Below are positions 1 to 6,823 of a stretch of DNA of 8,026 bases, one piece after another. Source of the stretch: Granulosicoccaceae bacterium (GTDB lineage: Bacteria; Pseudomonadota; Gammaproteobacteria; Granulosicoccales; Granulosicoccaceae); the NCBI GenBank assembly GCA_023301405.1, contig JALZUX010000433.1, positions 1 to 8,026 of the forward strand, in the 5' to 3' direction. The notes beneath the pieces were generated by a model. That model saw nothing but the letters and a program-made list of their open reading frames with translations. It had not been told where the DNA came from and made no database searches. Position numbers and translations under genes: made by a program. The first letter of the stretch is position 1. Each line of letters opens with the position of its first letter.

Positions 1-122
1 CCTGTCACAAATGCTGCAGCCATACTGATCCACAGCGCCAGAGAGTGACCTGGCAGCTCTTGCGGGGTAACGTTCAACAGCGTTAACTGCCAATACTTGT
101 GAAATAGCTCTGACAAATGCAT
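1..122 (-). CDS. N-terminal part of an unrecognised membrane protein (cut by window edge)
   Basis: The minus strand reads 40 open codons beginning MHLSELFHKYWQLTLLNV and ending in a hydrophobic stretch (ALWISMAAAFVT, residues 29-40) that looks like the start of a first transmembrane helix; the rest lies off the left edge. An in-frame TGA six codons upstream of the ATG limits how far the gene can extend. A strong AGGAG lies only 1 base before the ATG at 122-120 but 7 bases before a TTG at 116-114, so the TTG (third codon) may be the true start. The gene is divergent from rnt. I do not recognise a function; the N-terminus resembles conserved hypothetical inner-membrane proteins of Gammaproteobacteria, from memory only. 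Confidence 0.6.
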   Translation of the reverse strand, partial: MHLSELFHKYWQLTLLNVTPQELPGHSLALWISMAAAFVT

Positions 123-453
123 GCTCCTGGAATGCCATCACAAAAAATATCTTCAAACCCGTCAAAGAGTTGATTCAACCAAACAACACTTTACCGAACA
201 ATCGAACACTATTCTGCGACTTACCACTGGTTGAATATTGCTCTCAAACGAGCCTGCCGAGTGCTACAACGATAACTGAACAAACTTCAACACACGGTGA
301 CATTCGCTATTGCTCGTCCTCGTCGATGCAGAACAGGCTAGCGTTTAAACACCAGTCTTATTAGATCTCCTCATCAGTGCTACTATTGCTTTTAGCAAAC
401 GCCTGTAGCCAGACTATTGAACAAAAAAACCGATTCATCATGCTCATACGCCA
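123..453. other. Intergenic region between divergent genes, no credible gene
   Basis: This stretch of about 330 bases separates the left minus-strand gene from rnt. It holds the minus-strand promoter candidate at 137-165 and a small inverted repeat TTGCT-ttt-AGCAA at 386-398. I found no convincing promoter pair for rnt. A 64-codon TTG-started open frame at 170-364 has unnatural composition (rich in Ser, Thr, Asn and Gln) and no ribosome site, so I treat it as chance. Confidence 0.6.
137..165 (-). promoter_or_regulatory. Possible sigma-70 promoter for the left-edge membrane protein
   Basis: Read on the minus strand, TTGACG (165-160) is followed after exactly 17 bases by TGTGAT (142-137). The -35 matches consensus at 5 of 6 positions and the -10 at 4 of 6. 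Transcription would begin just ahead of the AGGAG ribosome site, giving a very short leader. This rests on pattern matching only. Confidence 0.28.
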
Positions 454-1089
454 ATGACCGAACTTAACTATCAGCCTGGCGGAAAAACGCCTATGAACAT
501 GCGATTTCGCGGCTTTTTACCCATTGTGGTAGACGTGGAAACGGGTGGATTTAATGCCAAAACAGACGCTTTACTGGAGGTGGCTGCTTCTATTATTGGC
601 ATGGACGAAGAGGGTAACCTATATCCTGAGCCCATAATAAGCACTCATGTTATTCCATTTGAAGGTTCAAACATGGACCCTAAATCAATGGAGGTGAACG
701 GTATCGACCCCTATCACCCGTTGCGCGCCGCTCGCAACGAGCAAGATGCATTAGGATACTTATTTACTCCCATCAGGCGCGCTGTAAAGGCGGCTGGGTG
801 TACGCGCGCTATTTTAGTAGGCCACAATGCATTTTTTGATCTGAGCTTCATTAACTCGGCCGTTGAAAGAAACAAAATCAAGCGCAATCCGTTTCATCCG
901 TTTAGTAATTTCGATACCGTCAGCTTTTGTGGTCTTGCCTTTGGCCAAACGGTGCTGGCGCGATCGGCACAAACCGCCGAACTCGACTGGAATCAATCAG
1001 AAGCGCACTCCGCGGTATACGACACCCAAAAGACCGCAGAGCTTTTTTGCATGGTGGTCAATCAGTGGGAAGCACTAAACCGCCCGTAG
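454..1089 (+). CDS. rnt: Ribonuclease T (3'-5' exoribonuclease)
   Basis: RNase T trims 3' ends of tRNA, 5S and 23S rRNA and other small RNAs and removes the terminal AMP of tRNA CCA ends; it is a cytoplasmic homodimer of the DEDDh exonuclease superfamily. All catalytic residues are visible: D27 and E29 (DVETGGF), D129 (HNAFFD), H185 and D190 (AHSAVYD). They sit at a constant +4 offset from those I recall for the E. coli enzyme. The RNPFHPF segment (144-150) and GQTVL (164-168) are also family signatures. At 211 residues the length is normal. The ATG at 454 has no clear Shine-Dalgarno; an ATG at 493 has a weak GGAA upstream, but family N-termini keep residues before RFRGF, and a TGA at 418-420 bars further extension. 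The gene stands alone, divergent from a membrane protein and convergent with grxD. Confidence 0.97.
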   Translation: MTELNYQPGGKTPMNMRFRGFLPIVVDVETGGFNAKTDALLEVAASIIGMDEEGNLYPEPIISTHVIPFEGSNMDPKSMEVNGIDPYHPLRAARNEQDALGYLFTPIRRAVKAAGCTRAILVGHNAFFDLSFINSAVERNKIKRNPFHPFSNFDTVSFCGLAFGQTVLARSAQTAELDWNQSEAHSAVYDTQKTAELFCMVVNQWEALNRP

Positions 1090-1108
1090 GTCATCGTGTA
1101 GGATGACC
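1089..1108. terminator. Perfect short hairpin between convergent rnt and grxD
   Basis: GGTCATC (1089-1095) pairs perfectly with GATGACC (1102-1108) across a 6-base loop; the first G is the last base of the rnt stop codon. No T-tract follows on either strand, so it is not a classic intrinsic terminator. Its position between convergent genes suggests a 3'-end stabiliser or weak bidirectional terminator. Confidence 0.3.
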
Positions 1109-1159
1109 AAACCACACATGCAGTTCAATGCTAACCCGATACCGGCAAAGAGACCTTGA

Positions 1160-1474
1160 TCAGACGCTGGCTTGTTCTATCAACGTTGCCAATTCACCGG
1201 ATTCATGAAGCTCCATGACGATGTCACAACCACCGACCAACTCACCTTTGATATAAAGCTGCGGAAAAGTTGGCCAGTCAGAATAAGCTGGTAAAGATTC
1301 GCGAATTTCAGAGTCCAGAATCACATTAACATAGGAAAACTCACGTCCACACTGCTTTAGTGCCTCGCTAGTGCGGCTGGAAAACCCACACATTGGCATT
1401 TGTGGAGTGCCTTTCATGAAAAGCACAACAGAATTAGTGTCGATGTGATCTTTTATACGATCATTAACGTCCAT
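1160..1474 (-). CDS. grxD: Monothiol glutaredoxin, CGFS type (Grx4/GrxD family)
   Basis: This family carries or transfers [2Fe-2S] clusters, bound by the CGFS cysteine and glutathione in a dimer and often with BolA-type partners; it acts in the cytosol and has little classical disulfide-reductase activity. The sequence shows K21 before the active site, the monothiol motif C29-G-F-S32, the cis-proline segment WPTFPQLYI (67-75) and the glutathione-binding GGCDI (81-85). At 104 residues it is close to the family length, slightly shorter at the C-terminus than E. coli Grx4. The ATG start has only a weak upstream GAG (spacing about 10). The gene is convergent with rnt and divergent from argD. No clear promoter was found upstream. 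Confidence 0.97.
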   Translation of the reverse strand: MDVNDRIKDHIDTNSVVLFMKGTPQMPMCGFSSRTSEALKQCGREFSYVNVILDSEIRESLPAYSDWPTFPQLYIKGELVGGCDIVMELHESGELATLIEQASV

Positions 1475-1786
1475 AGCGGTTTTACTCAGATTTTGTGATG
1501 GCAGGAAAAAAAAGCGCTAACCGTCAACGCCTTCTTTCATTGTCTCATAAAAAGTGGGGATTCAGCGGCCCTGTTTCAAGAGTTGACTACTACAGCGGTT
1601 AACACGTCCAAGCTAATCTAACTTGATCGAATTAACGCCCAAGAGCCCAGTTCGACAGTAACAACCACGCTATTTAACGGCTTTTGTTTACAACGCCCCG
1701 CTAGTTTCTTAATCTACACGATCCCGAAGTGAAAACAGCTGCCGTTCAAGCTGCTTATTGCTCCCCGCCCACCCAAGGAAATACTA
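1475..1786. other. Divergent intergenic region between grxD and argD, no gene
   Basis: About 310 bases must carry the promoters of grxD (minus) and argDF (plus). No open frame here looks coding. I saw one weak plus-strand promoter candidate at 1687-1715 and an A-tract (1505-1512) followed by GCGC. A search by eye for ArgR-type operators (the E. coli ARG-box pattern or the Pseudomonas TGTCGC half-site) found nothing, so arginine control by these known operators is not supported by visible sequence. Confidence 0.5.
1687..1715 (+). promoter_or_regulatory. Weak promoter candidate for argDF
   Basis: TTTACA (1687-1692) is separated by 17 bases from TAATCT (1710-1715). The -35 matches at 5 of 6 positions but the -10 at only about 3 of 6. 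Placement, about 70 bases ahead of the argD start, is reasonable. The argD ribosome site AAGGA (1775-1779) lies 7 bases before its ATG. Confidence 0.18.
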
Positions 1787-3001
1787 ATGGCATCGCCCAG
1801 CAGCCCGTCACCTCTTGTCAATTCGTACAGCCGCCTACCGGTTTCATTTGTACGGGGTGAAGGAACTCGTCTATGGGATTCCGAAGGCAGTGAATTCCTA
1901 GATGCATTGGGTGGTATTGCTGTCTGCGCTCTAGGGCATTGTCATCCAGCCGTTACTGCTGCGATTAATCAGCAAGCCAGCACCTTGCTGCACACATCAA
2001 ATCTTTTTGCTATCGAAAATCAATACAACCTGGCGCAGAAGCTTTGCGACCTTACTGGTATGGAAGCCGTATTTTTTGGAAATTCCGGTGCAGAAGCCAA
2101 CGAAGCGGCAATCAAGCTGACCCGCCTTTTCGCACAGAAAAAAAATATCTCGCAACCCAAAGTCATCACTCTAGAGGGAAGCTTCCACGGCCGCACGATG
2201 GCAACACTTAGCGCCACAGGAAACAGCAAAGTTCACAATGGCTTCTCCCCGTTACTGCAAGGCTTTCTTCACCTACCTTACAACGATATACCTGCTATCG
2301 AACAGGCTGCTGCGAAAGACAAGGATATCGTCGCTATTATCGTTGAACCCATATTGGGAGAAGGCGGGATTTTAATTCCTGACGACCAATACCTGGCTAA
2401 TATTCGAAAAATTTGTGATCAAAACGACTGGCTAATGATTTGCGATGAGATTCAAACCGGTGTTGGCCGAACCGGGTCCTGGTTTGCAAGCCTTGGCCAA
2501 GGTGTCATCCCGGATGTAATCACTAGCGCCAAGGCACTCGGAAATGGCATACCTATTGGCGCTTGCCTTACAAAAGGTGTTGCAGCAAATTTAATCCAAC
2601 CCGGCCACCATGGCAGCACATTCGGCGGCAACGCTTTCGCTACTCGAATCGGCTTGGCGGTATTAGAGGAAATGGATCAACAACAACTACCACAACGTGC
2701 CGCCGAAGGGGGCGCGCGACTGCTAGAGAAATTGAAAGAGGCACTCCATAACCGACCTCAGGTAACGGAAATCCGTGGAAAAGGCATGATGATTGGCATC
2801 GTGGTTGATGCCGATTGCAGCGAACTGGTCAAGATCGGCCTGTCCAAAAAGATTATCTTTAATGTGACTGCTGGAAATGTGATTCGATTGCTCCCACCAT
2901 ACACCGCCAGCGATGAAGAGATCGACGAAATAGCCCGTCGCGTTGCCGATTCAGTCACTGAACTTTGCAATCAACCCGACACCACTGAGCGAGTTGTTTA
3001 G
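1787..3001 (+). CDS. argD: Acetylornithine aminotransferase (class-III PLP enzyme)
   Basis: ArgD transaminates N-acetylglutamate-5-semialdehyde with glutamate to N-acetylornithine in arginine synthesis and commonly also serves as succinyldiaminopimelate aminotransferase in lysine synthesis; it is cytosolic. The fold-type I, class-III signature is complete: phosphate-binding GNSGAEANE (98-106), FHGRT (133-137), D220 in ICDEIQTGVGRTG contacting the pyridine nitrogen, and the Schiff-base lysine K249 in SAKALGNG. The GSTFGGN segment (276-282) and the C-terminal RLLPPYT are also typical. Its length of 404 residues is normal. The ATG at 1787 has AAGGA at 7-base spacing. The stop is one base before the argF start, so the two genes are almost certainly cotranscribed. 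Related class-III enzymes (AstC, GabT) are alternatives, but the argF partner favours ArgD. Confidence 0.95.
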   Translation: MASPSSPSPLVNSYSRLPVSFVRGEGTRLWDSEGSEFLDALGGIAVCALGHCHPAVTAAINQQASTLLHTSNLFAIENQYNLAQKLCDLTGMEAVFFGNSGAEANEAAIKLTRLFAQKKNISQPKVITLEGSFHGRTMATLSATGNSKVHNGFSPLLQGFLHLPYNDIPAIEQAAAKDKDIVAIIVEPILGEGGILIPDDQYLANIRKICDQNDWLMICDEIQTGVGRTGSWFASLGQGVIPDVITSAKALGNGIPIGACLTKGVAANLIQPGHHGSTFGGNAFATRIGLAVLEEMDQQQLPQRAAEGGARLLEKLKEALHNRPQVTEIRGKGMMIGIVVDADCSELVKIGLSKKIIFNVTAGNVIRLLPPYTASDEEIDEIARRVADSVTELCNQPDTTERVV

Positions 3002-3002
3002 C

Positions 3003-3935
3003 ATGAAAGCTCCCATTAAAAATTGGCAAGACTCTCCTACCCGGCACTTCATTTCAGAAACCGACGTCAGTGCTGCGGAATTCCGCCAGTTGATCGCCGC
3101 TGGCATAGAACTCAAAAGCAGCTGGCAACGCGGGGAGACCCGCGACACGCTTCACAACAAAACCCTGGCAATGATTTTCGAGAAAGCGTCCACCCGCACT
3201 CGCACGTCTTTCGAGGCCGGAATGGCACAACTGGGTGGGCACGCAATAAATCTATCTCCTGCGGATTCCCAGCTAGGCCGTGGAGAGCCCATCACCGACA
3301 CATCACGGGTGCTGTCCGAAATGGTCGATGCTGCAATGCTACGAACCCACCTTCACTCCACCATCGAAGATTTCGCCAATGTATCCAGAGTTCCTGTCAT
3401 CAATGGACTCACCGACTTACTACACCCCTGCCAACTGCTTGCCGACATGCAAACGTTCTTCGAATTACGAGGGGATATAAAGGGAGCCCGCGTTACCTGG
3501 CTTGGTGCTGGTAATAATATGTGTAACTCTTTTATCAACACTGCGAAATTACTCGACTTTACTCTGGTCATTGCCTGCCCACCAAAGTTTGCACCTGACG
3601 CATCATTGCTTGAAACATGCAAAGACAACGTCATGGTGTGCGACACAGCACAAGTCGCTTGCGAAAACGCCGATGCGATCGTGACTGACGTCTGGGCAAG
3701 CATGGGTGAAGAGCAGCAAATCACTGAGCGACATCAACTTCTAGCCCCTTTTCAGGTCAATCAATCACTTCTTAGTTTAGCTGGAAAAGACGCTATTTTT
3801 ATGCACTGTTTGCCGGCGCACAGAGGCGAAGAGGTGACAGCAGAAGTGATTGATGGACCACAAAGCGTTGTCTGGCAGGAAGCAGGCAACCGCCTCCATG
3901 CGCAAAAAGCCTTACTGGAATTTTTAATGTTGTAA
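3003..3935 (+). CDS. argF: Ornithine carbamoyltransferase (anabolic)
   Basis: It makes citrulline from ornithine and carbamoyl phosphate in arginine biosynthesis, as a cytosolic trimer in this family. Visible sites are the carbamoyl-phosphate loop S63-T-R-T-R67, MLRTH (112-116), HPCQ (141-144), the ornithine loop D229-VWA-SMG (233-235) and HCLPAHRGEE (268-277) with the catalytic cysteine C269. I chose the ATG at 3003, giving 310 residues: it falls one base after the argD stop, has a weak GAG about 9 bases upstream inside argD, and places the family N-terminus correctly. An open frame reaching back to a TTG at 2943 would only add argD-overlapping residues. One oddity is LGAGNNMCNS (167-176), where relatives I recall have Asp instead of A169. 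The argD pairing and lack of arcA/arcC neighbours argue for a biosynthetic rather than catabolic enzyme. Confidence 0.96.
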   Translation: MKAPIKNWQDSPTRHFISETDVSAAEFRQLIAAGIELKSSWQRGETRDTLHNKTLAMIFEKASTRTRTSFEAGMAQLGGHAINLSPADSQLGRGEPITDTSRVLSEMVDAAMLRTHLHSTIEDFANVSRVPVINGLTDLLHPCQLLADMQTFFELRGDIKGARVTWLGAGNNMCNSFINTAKLLDFTLVIACPPKFAPDASLLETCKDNVMVCDTAQVACENADAIVTDVWASMGEEQQITERHQLLAPFQVNQSLLSLAGKDAIFMHCLPAHRGEEVTAEVIDGPQSVVWQEAGNRLHAQKALLEFLML

Positions 3936-3993
3936 TTGTTGCTAGCATAAGAACACGCTCACAACTTTGCAGTAACACCTCTAGGTGAAATGG

Positions 3994-4017
3994 AAATTGG
4001 AAAGCAATTTGCAATTT
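3994..4017. repeat. AT-rich inverted and tandem repeat downstream of argF
   Basis: AAATTG (3994-3999) and CAATTT (4005-4010) form a 6-base inverted repeat with a 5-base loop. GCAATTT is also tandemly repeated (4004-4010 and 4011-4017) and followed by GTTTTC. A short palindrome CACCT-ct-AGGTG lies just before it (3976-3987). Together they could help end the argDF transcript, but the stem is weak. Confidence 0.22.
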
Positions 4018-4076
4018 GTTTTCAGAAAAGGCCGCAACTCAGGCCGAAATACTCACCAAATTTCCCAACTGACCTT

Positions 4077-4080
4077 AGGA
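4077..4080 (+). promoter_or_regulatory. Ribosome binding site deciding a TTG start
   Basis: AGGA sits 7 bases before a TTG at 4088. The next in-frame ATG codons (residues 28-29) fall inside the first membrane helix, so the TTG with this ribosome site is the only start giving an intact protein. Confidence 0.55.
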
Positions 4081-4087
4081 TCTCGCG

Positions 4088-4816
4088 TTGAAACTACCTT
4101 CAGTAAAGCAAGCTTTTGCCCTGCACTTCGCCATTAGTCTTGCCGTTTTTATTGTCCTTGTGTTCTTAATGATGAAATTCTGGTTTCCAGGTGAGCTGTT
4201 TTTTATGGATGGCGGCTGGGAAGGGCTTAAAATAATTGCCCCAATCGATCTGGTGCTCGGCCCTGTCTTGACACTGCTTTTTTACCGGCCCTTGAAGAAA
4301 TCGCTGAAATTCGACATGACAGTGATTGCAATGGTACAGATCTTTGCACTTAGCTATGGCGTGTATTCAGCTTACCAACAACGAACTGCGGCTCTGGTTT
4401 TTGCCGAAAATCGATTCGAGACGGTTTCGCTGAGTGAGCTAAAAATTGCCGAAACTCAAATCCAGGCACTGGATATTTCGCCCAAAACTATCAGTGAATT
4501 CGGCAAAATGCCGATTGTAGTGTATGCCGAGCCTTATCACGGCGACAACTACAATGAATATTTAACAGACATTGTCAATGGCCTACCGGAACTGCGAGAG
4601 AGAACCGATCGCTACATTCCAGTGAGCGAAGCACGAACAGAGATTGAAAATTACCAGATTATCGGAACTACTGGCACGGCGATTGAAGTACCAGCTTCAG
4701 GTTCTACCAATACACTGGACAACCGTGCAGAGACTTACACCCTTAGGGCACGATATTTTGACGGAACAATCACTTTTGCAGGCGACAGTTACACAATAGA
4801 AAGAAATGACAGCTAG
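4088..4816 (+). CDS. tfpZ: TfpX/TfpZ-family type IV pilin accessory protein
   Basis: Members of this family are inner-membrane proteins usually encoded beside a major type IV pilin and needed for its assembly or stability. The 242-residue protein has three predicted membrane segments (about 10-32, 49-66 and 77-96), then a periplasmic or soluble domain of about 145 residues. The conserved family stretch is clear: WFPGELFFMDGGWEGLKII (32-50) leading into APIDLVLGPVLTLL, then a positively charged linker (RPLKKSLK) and a third helix with MVQIFALSYGVYSAY (82-96). The start is TTG with AGGA at 7 bases. No pilin gene lies on either side in the window, which is unusual for this family. The gene follows argF after about 150 bases and precedes a wecA-like gene by about 190. 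The family assignment is from memory of its N-terminal motif; the exact symbol is less certain. Confidence 0.8.
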   Translation: MKLPSVKQAFALHFAISLAVFIVLVFLMMKFWFPGELFFMDGGWEGLKIIAPIDLVLGPVLTLLFYRPLKKSLKFDMTVIAMVQIFALSYGVYSAYQQRTAALVFAENRFETVSLSELKIAETQIQALDISPKTISEFGKMPIVVYAEPYHGDNYNEYLTDIVNGLPELRERTDRYIPVSEARTEIENYQIIGTTGTAIEVPASGSTNTLDNRAETYTLRARYFDGTITFAGDSYTIERNDS

Positions 4817-4957
4817 TTTTCTGACAACTGGTTGCCAGACACCATTACATCGCGAAAACTTCAAACCGACTGTGCGGGCACAATGTTAAGCTTCACATGC
4901 TTCCTTTGAAAGATTTCTCTCCCGATTACTGGCCCTAAAATTTACAAAGATGCTCAT

Positions 4958-5008
4958 ATGTACAAATCCTCTATCACCACCAAACGCGCAGGGCTAAACG
5001 CTAGATGA
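4958..5008 (+). CDS. Possible 16-residue leader ORF overlapping the wecA-like start
   Basis: ATG at 4958 opens 16 codons (MYKSSITTKRAGLNAR) and stops with a TGA that overlaps the downstream ATG as ATGA, the arrangement typical of translational coupling. The downstream gene itself has no good Shine-Dalgarno (only AGGG 11 bases away). The mini-ORF has just a weak AAAG upstream, and its peptide resembles nothing I know. A second short frame from the ATG at 4950 is also possible. A chance ORF of this size is quite likely. Confidence 0.2.
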   Translation: MYKSSITTKRAGLNAR

Positions 5009-6684
5009 ATTATCTGTTCCTGATAGCAGCTGCAACCATGATTAGTCTGGCGGTAATTCCGATCATGGTTCGTCTCGCACCTAAACTTGGCATGATGGAC
5101 ATGCCCGACGAAAGTCGGAAAGTCCATTCAAACCCTATCGCCCGCGTGGGTGGCTGGGGAATAATTATTGGCGCACTGGTGCCCGTAGTAACCCTCACAG
5201 AAATTGACACCCCTGTCATTTGCTATCTGTTCGGCAGCATTGTGCTACTAATATTCGGTGCGATGGACGACAAACAGGAAATGGGACACTACACCAAGTT
5301 CATTGGACAGTTCCTGGCCGTTATCCCCATGATCTTTTGGGGCGGCCTCTATGTCACCGAATTTCCATTTTTTGGCGGCTACGAATTTCCAACGTGGATT
5401 GCTCAAGGCTTCTCAATGATCGCAATGATAGGTGTCATCAATGCGATCAACCATTCTGATGGGCTTGACGGACTGGCCGGTGGTGAAGCACTTATCTCAC
5501 TGGGTGCGCTGGCACTGCTAGCCTGGATATCACCCGGCAATGAGCTCACAATTACTCTGGCGCTTGCAGCAATCGGTGGGTTGGTTGGCTTTTTACGCTA
5601 CAACACTCACCCGGCAATGGTCTTCATGGGTGACGGTGGCAGTCAGTTTTTAGGTTTCACCGTCGGGTTTCTAGCCATTCTATTGACTCAAAATGCAGAC
5701 AGTACACTGAGCAAATCAGTGGTTCTCTTGCTGCTTGGCCTGCCTGTTGTGGATATTCTGATCGTTCTGAAAAAACGCGCTATGTCCGGATCTAACATTT
5801 TCCGCGCGACCAGCAACCATATGCACCATCGGCTCTTAGGGGTTGGTTTTGCGCACAAAGAATCCGTCGTCATTATCTACACGCTGCACACTTTTCTGGT
5901 GTGCTGCGGCATCTGGCTGGCTCACGCCAACGACTGGCTGATCACAGGGCTCTACCTGATTGTTTGCAGTATGGCCTACCTGTTTTTAAATTTGGCCGAA
6001 CGCGCCGAATGGCGTCCAGGTCAGACGAAAATATTCGCTATTCTGTCCAATAGTCTCGATACGATAGAAAGAAATCAGCTGCTGATGCACGGTTCACGAC
6101 GATTTTTAGAAATCGCTATACCGGGCTTTTTGATCGCTTTATCCATTTGGATAAATGATATCCCAAGAGATTTTGGTATCGTGGCTGCGATCCTTGCCGT
6201 CGTGCTGGCTCTGCAGGGCTTCAATATTTACCCGTTTCGTGTCAACGCCCGTCGCGGCATCATATACATCACCGTGGTTTTTGTCATCTACCTGTCGACT
6301 ATCGACAGAGTAACCTGGCTAAACCCATGGGCCATAGGCCTTGAGATCATTTTCTATATCGCTGTGTGTGCCGCTATCTTTCTTGCCATTCGATTCTCTC
6401 CCGGTCGACGCAAAGAAGAATTCAAGATCACCTCTTTTGACTACCTGCTGTTATTTCTTATTGTCGGCGCGCTATTGTTTGCCAAAAGCCCACTGTTGTT
6501 CGGCAACTTCAACGTAAATATTTTTATTGTTGTATTGGCGATTATTTTGTATGCATCAGAGCTACTGCTGGTAGAGCGTAGGGAGCGAATGGACTTTCTG
6601 GGCTGGGCTGCCTTTTTCACACTGGTGGTGATCGCCGTACGCGGGTTCAACCTGATTGAATTCAATATTGCCTTGCAGCCTTAA
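5005..6684 (+). CDS. wecA: WecA/MraY-like polyprenyl-phosphate sugar-1-phosphate transferase with C-terminal membrane extension
   Basis: The family transfers a sugar-1-phosphate (GlcNAc-1-P for WecA) from a UDP-sugar to undecaprenyl phosphate at the inner membrane, starting O-antigen, enterobacterial common antigen or exopolysaccharide chains. The first ~330 residues are the polytopic PNPT domain: HSNPIARVGG (41-50), GAMDD (85-89, Mg/lipid-phosphate aspartates), NAINHSDGLDGLAGG (146-160), FMGDGGS (207-213) and the histidine loop NHMHHRLL (271-278). A region to about residue 365 then leads into a further ~190 residues with about seven hydrophobic helices (roughly 367-384, 389-407, 417-433, 442-463, 478-494, 502-523, 530-547). 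E. coli WecA, by contrast, is about 367 residues in total. Two motif changes stand out: the loop before HxHH reads GSNIFRATSN where SPFxADR-like residues are usual, and HS replaces LI in NAxNLIDG. Sugar specificity is therefore open. The ATG has no strong ribosome site. The gene is probably monocistronic, ending at hairpins. Confidence 0.85.
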   Translation: MNYLFLIAAATMISLAVIPIMVRLAPKLGMMDMPDESRKVHSNPIARVGGWGIIIGALVPVVTLTEIDTPVICYLFGSIVLLIFGAMDDKQEMGHYTKFIGQFLAVIPMIFWGGLYVTEFPFFGGYEFPTWIAQGFSMIAMIGVINAINHSDGLDGLAGGEALISLGALALLAWISPGNELTITLALAAIGGLVGFLRYNTHPAMVFMGDGGSQFLGFTVGFLAILLTQNADSTLSKSVVLLLLGLPVVDILIVLKKRAMSGSNIFRATSNHMHHRLLGVGFAHKESVVIIYTLHTFLVCCGIWLAHANDWLITGLYLIVCSMAYLFLNLAERAEWRPGQTKIFAILSNSLDTIERNQLLMHGSRRFLEIAIPGFLIALSIWINDIPRDFGIVAAILAVVLALQGFNIYPFRVNARRGIIYITVVFVIYLSTIDRVTWLNPWAIGLEIIFYIAVCAAIFLAIRFSPGRRKEEFKITSFDYLLLFLIVGALLFAKSPLLFGNFNVNIFIVVLAIILYASELLLVERRERMDFLGWAAFFTLVVIAVRGFNLIEFNIALQP

Positions 6685-6698
6685 TCGGCAATAACTAG

Positions 6699-6721
6699 AG
6701 GCTGGCTAATGAAGCCAGCCT
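6699..6721 (+). terminator. Strong hairpin after the wecA-like gene
   Basis: AGGCTGGCT (6699-6707) pairs perfectly over 9 bases with AGCCAGCCT (6713-6721) across a 5-base loop, 14 bases after the TAA stop. No U-run follows on the plus strand, so it may act as a bidirectional or factor-assisted terminator between convergent genes, or as a 3'-end protector. Confidence 0.5.
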
Positions 6722-6735
6722 GCAAGCATCAAAAC

Positions 6736-6766
6736 CAGCCACCACATTGGCTGTCTAGTCTTAGAC
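6736..6766. terminator. Two smaller hairpins in the convergent 3' region
   Basis: CAGCCA (6736-6741) pairs with TGGCTG (6748-6753) over a 6-base loop, immediately followed by GTCTA-gtct-TAGAC (6753-6766). The first shares the GCCA/TGGC theme with the larger hairpin at 6699-6721, so alternative pairings between them are possible. They lie between the wecA-like gene and the end of the ATPase gene, where a bidirectional terminator is expected. No U-tract is seen. Confidence 0.25.
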
Positions 6767-6823
6767 TCATCTAACGCAATCGGTAATTGTTGCTGCATTA
6801 CTGCGATAGAACAAAATCTCGAA

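Noticed and set aside
170..364. 64-codon TTG-started open frame between the left gene and rnt
   Set aside because: No ribosome site, composition rich in Ser/Thr/Asn/Gln with no hydrophobic pattern, no resemblance to a known protein, and located in a divergent promoter region.
1475..1786. ArgR operator upstream of argD
   Set aside because: By eye, neither an E. coli ARG-box palindrome nor a Pseudomonas-type TGTCGC half-site is present; a matrix scan would be needed to claim one.
2943..3002. Earlier TTG start for argF overlapping argD
   Set aside because: It adds 20 residues with no OTC homology that overlap the argD 3' end; the ATG at 3003 gives the family N-terminus and the usual tight operon spacing.
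3353..3724. 123-codon minus-strand frame inside argF
   Set aside because: Antisense shadow of a gene whose catalytic motifs are all intact in the plus frame.
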